NCBI RefSeq assembly: GCF_000516985.1
Contig: NW_006917097.1
Location: 2,108,001 to 2,172,000, forward strand
Source: Pestalotiopsis fici W106-1
Lineage: Eukaryota; Ascomycota; Sordariomycetes; Amphisphaeriales; Sporocadaceae
Reading direction: 5' to 3'
DNA length: 64,000 nt
Positions 55,532 through 64,000 of the stretch are shown piece by piece. Both the position numbers and the translations under genes were made by a program. The notes below the pieces were generated by a model. The model ran no database searches. It was not told where the DNA came from and saw only the letters and a program-made list of their open reading frames with translations. Position 1 is the first letter of the stretch. Every line of letters starts with the position of its first letter.

Positions 55532-58018
55532 CCTCGCCTGCTGTCGGCATACCTAGCGACCCAGCCTCGTTCAGCCATCCGCCGTGAAGCGTCGCAGCTC
55601 TTTTTATTATGACTCACACGCGATGGTAACCCAAACATGTCGCAATTCACAGCCTTCCTTCCTGTCGCACTTCCAGAGTCAGCCGACGTGGCCTTATCAA
55701 CTCAAAAAAAAAAAAAAAAATGGTATGGGCCATCGCGAGCATCGCACAAGTAGAACCCTGGCGTCACATCTTTTCGTCTGCTGTAGCTTGTCTAGAATAT
55801 TCTCTTGTGGACTCTTGATTGAGGACCAGGCTCCAGCACAGATAAGTGTCGCGTCGCACCAGACTGGCAATTTTTCGTGTTGGTCTCAATATCGTCGCGA
55901 CAGGAATGGCGCATTGACCCTAGGCAAGCGCTGGTTGCTCCATCAATGCAGGCGGGCTGGCTGACCAGACGCGAGTTGCAAGAAGTCCGACCGGATTCAA
56001 ACAAAGTACTCGCGGGTAGCCAGTGCCAGAGACACTGTACTCCGCATCGTCTCGAACACTGCTGCGAGTCAGCCTAGAAGCGCTCGTCATTGGCCAGGCA
56101 GCCTGTGATAGATAAAGATGCTAAGGATGACGACAATCTATACTAAACTGCATATTGTCCTAGCATCATGCAGCCATAGGGAGGCTCTTTTTTTTTTAAC
56201 ACATGAAGGAGAGAAGCTTCCTTTTACAGGCCGACAACGGCATAATTGTGTATACTCTCTATGCATCACGAGAGTCACAAACATTTCTTTGCGCATGATG
56301 TCATTGCTATCCGTACTTCGCGGGCAAACAAAAGTCACATTCTTGCTTGCTGCCGTGTTTGCGCGGCAACACCTGTTTCCATTGGCATGCTGTGCTGACT
56401 TTGAATACGCCTTTTTACATTCCGAGCCCGTGCGGCGCGGGTTCAACAGTATACCCGCCCGCGTCTTATTAATTTCACCAATAAAATAATTGCGGCCCTT
56501 ATCTGACAACTGGCAGCCATCAGGCTAATTATGCTCAGAGCTTCTGCAGATCATAGCTTTTCAAAATGATTGTATACCATTGTTTTTAATGCGATTGAGC
56601 TGTCAAATTTACATTAGAGTTAATATTGCTGAATCCCCGAGACTTTTACCAAGATATGCGAACCGTTCATTGTAAGTCTCAACCAGAATGTTAAGGATTC
56701 CAGCAAAAGCAGGGTAAGCATGGACATGCTAGTCTCGTATCAGAGTATATAGCGGTTTATTATATGCAACTTCAATCACGGAAAGGCTGATCGCTCATCA
56801 TTGCCGGTGAAATCATATTAACATTTGTGTGTGCATTTGCTATATACATTAATCTAAGATATTGCCGTATATCGGACAAAAGCCCGGTCCTATGAAGCGC
56901 AAGTTGCAAGTTACCATATGCACTCAAATGGGTCTCTTCTTATTCTTCTTCTTTTCGAGAAAAGAAGAAGAAATGGAAAGTTAGAAACGGGAAAATGAAG
57001 TAAAAAGATTTTCTTGTGCAAGTTGTGAGTTCCTATCTTGGTCATTGATACTGCGATTGAGATAGCCAAGCTTGATGAAAGTATTAATTAATTTGAAGCA
57101 AACCTAATAATCAGATTTGGCTGAAGCTCCCGTCATTATATGTGGCTTGAGTAGAAGGCATTCAAAAGCAGTTGTGGCTCTGCATAACGTTTTGGGCCAA
57201 GCAGAAGAAACTCGGGGACTCGGGCCTTTTACTGCCACAGCTTGCAGCTTGCCGAGAAACCAGTCCGATAATAGCAATTACTCCAGAGGCTTGATTTTTG
57301 CCTTGCATGTTTATATGCAGTGGTGGCTGTCTTCAAAGACTGTGTTTGGTTTCCTGGATCGTTGCGATGGTGGTTATCGTTTGCCCACTGCCTCGAGCAG
57401 GACAGCTAAGAATACGAGAGCAGAAAAGGCTCCAGCGGAGATATGATGATTTATCGTGAGTTTTAGGACACGCTTCATCAGGTTCATTAGTTGCAGAACG
57501 TGGAGGATTGGGTTCCGTGAGATCATGCCGGTAACAGTGCTTATTCCTAGATATCCGCGTCAAAGATGCTCTCTGCGTGATTTCAAAGTTGTTTATGGCT
57601 TTGTTTTGGAGTCTGTCCAACGTCCGTCATTTTCATTAATGTTGACAAACGTCTGTAGGAATTCTCGTGATCGACTGATCTAGAAAAGCATCTGGCCTCA
57701 CGAGCAGGGGTTCATAAAACTCAGAAATGTTTCGAACGATGCTGTTAGACCCAAACGATCCGTGAGAATAACTGCAAGGTCATGACCTTAACAAGCGAAA
57801 GTTGCTGGTCTCGTTCATCAAGGATTACTTCAACTGCCCAGAAGATGAATCTAAATTATCACAAAAGTTAGACCCAGCCGCGACTTGTAAAAGTTGATGG
57901 TCTCTTCTCGACTGCTGCAGCAGAAAGAGTAGTATGCAAACGACTAGATTTAGAGGCATCAAGAAATACGCAAATGCAAATGTGAAAACATTTAAGCTTG
58001 GTCATACGTCCATGATAG

Positions 58019-58038
58019 ACCTACACTTTGGTGTAGGT
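58019..58038. repeat. Perfect 8-bp hairpin with 4-nt loop
   Basis: ACCTACAC, loop TTTG, GTGTAGGT. Compact enough to form in RNA or supercoiled DNA; no gene ends nearby in a way that makes it a terminator. Confidence 0.5.
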
Positions 58039-60652
58039 TCTACCTCATGCCTTAAAGCCATGACTCTTGGCCCTCCAGTGGATATGCGATGCTTGTCTGG
58101 ACGAAAGCTCCCACGAGTAACGTTTGTTCATATAACAGCACCTCAATCGATACAGGTGCTTGGTCCTGCTAGAACGTATGAGAATTGTATCGGAGTTCTC
58201 CAATGATAATTACAAGCGTCATCGAAAGTCTATTGCGAATAACCAAAGATCATAAGAGAACGGATAGACGTTAAAATGAGTTGGACGTGGGACTCTGCTG
58301 CAAACACATTTCCCGGGGTTTCTCGAGTGCATGATACTTCAATGGTGAATGAAGAAGATGGTGGCTGCCAGAGGTTCTATATTCAGCCTTTCCAGTTTCT
58401 ATATCAGAGTTAATACCCTTCACATAATAATAGATCTCTCCATGAGAGCATACCATGACCACGACTGTGCTTAATTTAGGATATGACATACTTGACTCGC
58501 CTAGATCGAAAGAAAGGAGGCAGTGCAGTCTCAAACGGCGAGCGCAGGGAAGCCCTCCGGGTTTATATCCTCTTTGATGGGGACCCGGAATGCATTGACA
58601 ATGGACATCGGCTGGGAAGGTGGAACACAAGGCAACCAGGGGCCCACGGCCTGGGAGGAGTCGAGTCGTTTCGCTACCAACAGATCGTCGCCTTGCTTAT
58701 CACGGCTGGACCACATTCCACTTGATCTAGCCACGAATGCCTTGCTTGCATCTTGCAAACCAGGTGAGGGTCCATACCAAACTCCCCGATTCAGTCCACA
58801 TATGATAAGAAGCTAGTGACGATGAGAACCATTACGGGATTTGACCAACTACAGGGCATATTATATGACTGTCTATGCACCAAATAAGCAGAGCCGGCGG
58901 CAGTTTAAGACGCATGGGAATCGACAAATAGAGTTTGTGTCACTCGAGCTTTTCATTGTTGCTTGTCAGCCAATTGATATGGAGGTATATTTGTATGTGC
59001 AAGTTTAAAAGGTGCGAAAATCCGGGTTCGATGCCCAGTAGTAGACAAAGCACAAAGTGGATATACATGGAAGTAAGGGCATCGCGCTGGAATTGGTGGA
59101 GTCGATCTCGTGCAGGGCTTGCAACAAACAATACCACAATCGGTCATAAGAAGATGAATAAAGCATTGCGGAGTTTAAGCTTGTATTTTTCGAGTCGTGA
59201 CGAGGATTCGGGGTTCCCCACATCACGATGTCCTCCCGGTAAATAAACGCCACTTTACAGAGTATACTCTGCCCCGTTGTAGAACTAGTACAAGATCAGT
59301 CCAACTATATTTACGCAGGCGGTAGCGCTTGAATCTTATAATAGTCTGTCTGCTCTTGGCATCCGGTAATATTGATGGAGTTTTTTTTAAGAAATACTTG
59401 CTGCCATCTTGTTCATTCAAAAGTGCTTGTGCGGCTGTCATCCTGTCTTTCTGATGGAATCGCCGTGATGGTCGTCTGTGAAAGGGCTCCAAAGACTGCC
59501 GTAGGCGAGCGCTAGGGCGGCTTGGCGAGGACTTGTTACGATGAATTTTTTGACCTTTTGGAACCGGAATCAAGACGTTCCATGAAACAACGACGACTCG
59601 CACCATGACTTGGACCTGATGATGATGTGACGGGCTCTTTGGCGCTGCGCCTTCAAGGTCGGGGATCTTCGCTGCTGCCATCTGAAAACACTGGTCTTGG
59701 TCCGTCTCTCGCACGTGTGTAAAGGCCATGTTTTCCCTTTCTCTCCTGATGTTACAACGCGATGTTGCTGATGATCACCCAGCGAGCGGCAGTTGGAACC
59801 TTGGCGCACGCACCCAACACAGCGCGGGGGACCGGGGGTCGGGTTTTGGCTCGCTTCGCTTGCTGGGGCCCACGTTTGATCTCGAAGTGGTCCGCGTTTG
59901 ATCTCCGGTTTGAAAGGCCTGGCCATTCCCCCATACCATGATGGTGTATCACTGGAGCCTCTCTCTCTCTTTTGGCTTCTTCTTGCTTGGGATCGACAAA
60001 ACTCCAATATCTAAATAAAGATTTCTTGGCAATTCCCGTCTGGCGGAAATCGAAACCAATACACATCCAAGAGGAGACGCCCAGACCATTCATTGTTCTC
60101 TTCTTGTTTTCTCGTCACAACCTAGAGCCCCCGGTCACTTCCCAGAGGATTATTCGACCCCAGCTGTTCCACCTTCACGACTCCACTTGTATGATCTCCT
60201 TCAGAAAGCATCTTATAACACACCTTCCGCGTTTCGAGAATTGACTACCGCAGTCTCTTATTGGCCAGAATGGCACAGAGCCGCACGTTTGAAAGAATGG
60301 CGAGCGATCGCAACCTCCGATATCACCGCTCAAGCAAGCATATTCCTCGGTTTCTGGATTGGGACATGGTTTACCGCCGGTGCTTGCCAATACTGGGATC
60401 CTGGGATGCTGGTTCATCACAAACTCTAATCATGGTCTGGAAAGAAAGATGGAATATGTGTGTGTGGTAGCGATGTTGACCATCCCTGTGATCAACATCA
60501 AGTGTTTCCCGAACGATCTGAGGCTCTTGAGTTCTTGGACGGCCATAAATACTATACTCTCCCAGCTGCCGTCCTACCCGATCTCTTTCTTGCACACTCG
60601 ACATCCACCTTCTCTGTCATCCAGTATTTCTTTTTGGTTCTTGCATACAGAG

Positions 60653-60716
60653 GTAAGTTATATCACATAATCTTTGCACAAGACATACGATCGTGACAAG
60701 GCTGACACAAACACAG
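60653..60716 (+). other. Probable intron in the 5' leader of the secreted-protein gene
   Basis: A strong donor GTAAGT (60653), a branch point CTGAC (60702-60706) and the acceptor ACACAG (60716) define a 64-nt intron about 110 nt before the ATG at 60824. No ATG-initiated frame crosses it into the coding sequence, so it would be untranslated. Confidence 0.5.
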
Positions 60717-60823
60717 CTGGGCTCGTGTTTTCTTCTTCTTCTTCGGCAACTCTCATTCACTTTAGATTGCCTATCCAAGCCGGTCTTTTCTCCCAATAAA
60801 TTATTCTAGCTTCGATCGCCAAA

Positions 60824-62669
60824 ATGAAGAATTTCGGTACTGCCTTGTTGCTGCTGGCAGCTTCTGCCAACTTTGTGGTATCTCTTCCAGCTGTCCGTGA
60901 GGAAGGTGTGGCGCCACGCATGGTCTATGAGCCTCGTAAGCATTCCTCATCGAACCCATATTATCGAAGCACTCAGTCACGCTAATAATCATTTCCATAA
61001 TCAGACTCTGCTGCCAGAGCCGTTCCCTACCATGGCGCAGAGCTTCTGCCCCGTCAAGGCAAGGGCAAGGGCAAGGGTGGCAAAGGAAATGTAAATTTTG
61101 ATCCACGGTGCTTGGATATCAAGAGATCTTATTAACAATAACATAGGGAAACGGTGGTGCTGCCAACGCCGCTGCTAATGCCGCCAATGCTGTAAGTTCA
61201 TATCTGTTATGTATTCAGTATTCCTTACCTAGAAGGATGTTCTAAGCTTATTATGTAAAACTCTTCTGTACAAAAGTATTAAGCACTAATTATTACTATA
61301 GAACGGCAATGCTAATGCCAATAATAACAACAACAACAACAACGCAGCAAATGCTAATGCGAACGCCGCGAATGCGAATGCCAACAACAATAACAACAAC
61401 GCAGCCAATGCAAATGCCAATGCTGCAAATGCCAACGCCAACGCCAACGCGAATGCTGCAAATGCGAACGCAGCAACCGCAGCTACCGGAAATGGAAAGA
61501 AGGGCAAGGTGAGAATATACAACCCAACACGATGTATAACTACTCTTATACTAACTCCTGTTCAGAAAGCTGCCGCCGCCGCTGCCGCCGCTGCAAGCTC
61601 CAGTGCTGCAGCTGCTTCTGCCGCCTCAGCTTCTGCCGCCTCTGCCGCTGCTGCGACGGCAAGCGTCGATACTGCTACCGCCAGCGTAGCTACAGCAAGC
61701 GTTGATACTGCTGTTGCCGCGTCATCGGCTGCCGCCGCAACCGATGCTGCTGATGCCAGCACTAGACGCCGCTTGATGGCTCGTGCCTTTAACCAGCCGC
61801 TTTACCCCAGGAAGAAGAACGACAATGCTGACAATGCCGATGACAACGTTGATGACAATGTCGACGATAACGTTGAAAACGTTGATGACAATGCCGACGA
61901 TAACGCTGACGACAACAACAACAACAACAACAACAACAATGATGACAACGCCGACGACGCAACTGCTACTGACACTGCCGTCGCCAGTGCTACCGACGCT
62001 GCTGCCACGGATGCCGCTGCTACGGATGCCACAGCCACAGCTACCGACGCTGCTGCTACTGATGCCACGGCGACGGCTACAGATGCCGCTGCTACTGCTA
62101 CTGATGCCGCTGCGAACAACGGCACAGCCAATGCAGGAGATGCCAAAGCTTCGAAGAAGGCCGCCAAAGCTGCCGCCAAAGCATCCAAGGCTGCTGCAAA
62201 GGCTGCCCAGGCTACTGCTGCTGCGACGGCCTCGAACTCGACCGGAGACGCAACTGCTGATTCCAAGGCGGCGAAGAAGGCAGCCAAGGCCGCCGCAAAG
62301 GCCGCTCAAGACGCTGCCGCCGCCAATGGAACAGCCACTGATACTGGAAACGCCAAGAGCGGTAAGAAGAACAAGAACAACGACAACAATGCTGCTGCTA
62401 GCAACGCTACCGATGCCGCCGCCGGTGCCGACAATGCCAACAACGCGGATGCTGCTGCGAGCGACGCCACTGGCACGGATGCGCTCTCGTCTCTCATCGG
62501 CCAACTGACTGGCGGAGCCACAGCCGACGCTGGTGCCGCAAACTCAGGTGCAAGCACTGATGCTCTCACGTCGCTCCTCGGAGGCGCTGGTGGAGGCGCT
62601 TCGGGCCTAACTGACATTCTTTCCGGCCTGGGCATCAACCTCAAGGAGCGCAGGGAGAAGGAGGAGTGA
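60824..62669 (+). CDS. Secreted low-complexity protein with Ala/Asn, Asn/Asp, Ala/Thr/Asp and Lys/Ala blocks
   Basis: CDS join(60824..60935, 61005..61090, 61147..61191, 61302..61508, 61566..62669), 517 aa, four coding introns of 56-110 nt. All joins keep frame and the last three are at phase 0. The signal peptide is MKNFGTALLLLAASANFVVSLP. After it come: a short unique part ending in the possible Kex2-type site LLPRQ; a basic GKGKGKGGKG patch; Ala/Asn repeats with Asn runs (about 67-150); poly-Ala/Ser; a unique island STRRRLMARAFNQPLYPRKK; an acidic Asn/Asp block; Ala/Thr/Asp repeats (ATDAAATDAAATDATAT); two Lys/Ala blocks (SKKAAKAAAKASKAAAKAAQ, then SKAAKKAAKAAAKAAQ); and a Gly-rich tail with three related motifs (TDALSSLIG, TDALTSLLG, LTDILSGLG) before KERREKEE. 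There is no GPI signal and almost no Cys. I recognise no family. Possible roles are cell-wall or matrix protein, adhesin or effector, all unproven. Confidence 0.75.
61302..62420 (+). repeat. Microsatellite-like coding repeats of the secreted protein
   Basis: Runs of AAC/AAT, GCC/GCT and GAC/GAT codons dominate, including eight Asn codons in a row near 61317-61343 and nine near 61917-61940. Because stop codons are rare in such sequence, all other frames are also long and open here; only the signal-peptide frame is supported by splicing. Confidence 0.7.
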
Positions 62670-64000
62670 AAAGCTTCTCGTGATGTCGTAGTAATAATTG
62701 TTTGAAAAGGTTGGTTGAACCTCTCAAACTGCTGTATCATGACAGGGAAAATTCCAGATCATGACATGTATACCCACATTCGCTCTATTGTCAGGAATGA
62801 GCTGTACGAAGCGAACCGTCGCCATCCTTACCTGGGAGGCCAAACGACCCCCCAGGCGGCGTCGAGGCGTTTGTAATAGCTCTAGACACGATTTATTACT
62901 GGAAGAGAAAAAACCCTTTTCGGCATGTTTTCTCGGGCAGCAAAAAGGGATTGGCCGTCTAGCTAGACTAGATGAAATGTTTACTGTGTATTCTTTAGCC
63001 AAGGCAATACGGGTATGGTCTTGCGTGCCTTCTTTTTAGAGGGACATTTTGTGGTTACCCATAGCAGCGAGTATAATGAAAATGAAGAAAAAAAATTATT
63101 GAGATTACTGTTTGACGCTTTATGAATAAACATGATTCTTTGGAAAGTTTAGAGTGAAGTGAAAACATTACCTTGGATTTGCACGTGCTATAGTGCATGG
63201 ATTACCCAATCGTTTTACAGCACAAGAACCCCAGATCTTGAATAGGTACGTAGGTATCCGTATTATTTCTCCAGGGTTAATATGATGCCGGAAATAATTA
63301 ATAGTTCTTATCACTACGTACGATGTGTTGGAATCAATGGCATGGCACGTGTCTCCAGATAGAACTACAGTGCCATATCAACGTTTGCCCCATGAATGAA
63401 ACATTGGGTACCTTGGTTGAACTGTCTGACGAGATAACCATCCAGTCTCTTGACCATGCATACCACGAATGTACAGACGACAGCAAGTGCACTACTAGCC
63501 TTATTCTTGAGTCTGATCAAGTATCAAGACCATAAGTGGGCGAGAGTGGTGCAAAAGTGGGTAAAGCATTAACTCGGAATTACTGTATGTACTTGGTAGA
63601 ATCCTGGGGTTTAGTGGTCTGGTCGTACGGAATATAGACCCGCGGGCGCTTCGGCTCAGTGCAGCACCTCAGTAATGGAGGGCGTCTCATAGGCCAGTTG
63701 GGTTCTGCCGGGATCCGCTGCTATGCGGGTACCCCCGGCGAAATGCCTTTTTGTTCAAGAGCTAAAAAAGCAGCTCCCGGTAAAATCCAATGGAAAAAGA
63801 ACCTCGGGTTCTACCGAGGTCGCAGCAGCACAGAGAAGACACACACTGACTGCAGCTTTTGATGTCATCGCTCGTTCTTCTTCTTCTGCTGCCTTTTCTC
63901 GCCTAGGTCAACGCAGGGCATTTGTAGCATTTGCGCACAAGTTGCTATTTGGCGCATCAGTCACATACAGCACACACACCATATCCCCAATTGACTTGTG
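62670..64000. other. 3' flank and right-edge sequence, no gene seen
   Basis: 3' flank of the secreted-protein gene, then AT-rich sequence (63050-63320). A GC-rich patch at about 63640-63760 contains an imperfect hairpin. Frames at 63323-63535 and 63659-63862 are short and unmatched. Confidence 0.55.
63708..63738. repeat. Imperfect GC-rich hairpin
   Basis: CCGGGATCCGC and GCGGGTACCCCCGG can pair with small bulges around a TGCTAT loop. It lies in a GC-rich patch inside AT-rich flanks, the kind of contrast left by an inserted element. Confidence 0.4.

Larger units (their letters stand above)
52241..60823. other. Gene-poor 8.6 kb, no convincing protein gene
   Basis: Only short or overlapping frames are present. 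The longest are 53602-54129 (plus, 175 codons), 59223-59729 (minus, 168 codons) and 59570-60007 (minus, 145 codons). None shows a domain, and rival frames overlap several of them on the other strand. Contents: TBP promoter and leader near 52241-53500, GGCAT and CCAGT mini-repeats near 53865-53960, A22 (55510-55531) and A17 (55704-55720), a hairpin at 58019-58038, AT-rich sequence about 56500-57110, and the promoter and leader of the secreted-protein gene at the right end. Confidence 0.5.

Noticed and set aside
59015..59045. Another B-box-like string (GGGTTCGATGCCC) on the plus strand
   Set aside because: No A box or cloverleaf upstream.
61722..62508. Long open frames in other frames and on the minus strand of the low-complexity gene (up to 260 codons)
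   Set aside because: Trinucleotide-like repeats lack stop codons in all frames. Only one frame has a signal peptide and consistent splicing.

Overview
The window is from a filamentous ascomycete, most likely a Sordariomycete (the Hypocreales would fit). The genes have short introns (about 47 to 240 nt) with GTAAGT/GTGAGT/GTATGT donors and CTNAC-like branch points. The protein families are typical of Pezizomycotina: a GH55 exo-beta-1,3-glucanase, a C2H2 regulator with an apparent fungal regulatory domain, a fungal-type tail-anchored sulfotransferase and a fungal F-box/CxxC protein. Spacing is loose: 13 supported protein genes in 64 kb and several gene-free stretches of 2 to 8.6 kb. No rRNA, tRNA, CRISPR array or intact transposon was seen. 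All exon joins given here keep the reading frame and were worked out by hand, without transcripts.

Layout. 1-1494 (-): zinc-induced-facilitator-like MFS transporter, cut by the left edge. 3131-4070 (-): sulfotransferase-like P-loop protein, lying inside a pair of inverted 35-nt repeats (2640 and 6321) flanked by TA. 6765-8060 (-): alpha/beta hydrolase ending in the peroxisomal signal AKL. 9668-15617 (-): Ufd4/TRIP12-type HECT ubiquitin ligase, 1924 aa. 19161-22301 (-): two-finger C2H2 transcription factor, 895 aa. 27485-30422 (+): secreted GH55 glucanase in nine exons. 32521-33405 (+): PhyH-type Fe(II)/2-oxoglutarate dioxygenase. 34224-35731 (-): four-helix membrane protein with a Gln/His-rich tail. 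38358-41228 (-): F-box protein, 915 aa. 41730-42512 (-): Efm7/Nnt1 methyltransferase. 43016-44224 (-): basic nuclear-type coiled-coil protein. 44792-47365 (-): SR140/U2SURP-like splicing factor. 48623-50035 (+): FAD-dependent saccharopine/pipecolate-type oxidase ending in SRL. 51285-52240 (-): TATA-binding protein. 60824-62669 (+): secreted low-complexity protein made of Ala/Asn, Asn/Asp, Ala/Thr/Asp and Lys/Ala blocks.

How the genes relate. Most are unlinked housekeeping functions: transcription initiation (TBP), splicing (U2SURP-like and perhaps its coiled-coil neighbour), eEF1A methylation (Efm7) and ubiquitin ligation (Ufd4, F-box). The rest are accessory metabolism and secretion. Two separate enzymes carry peroxisomal C-termini. 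No secondary-metabolite backbone enzyme is present, so the dioxygenase, sulfotransferase and hydrolase should not be read as a cluster. The least explained objects are the low-complexity secreted protein at 60824-62669, the TA-flanked inverted repeats around the sulfotransferase, and the 8.6-kb gene-free stretch between TBP and the secreted protein.
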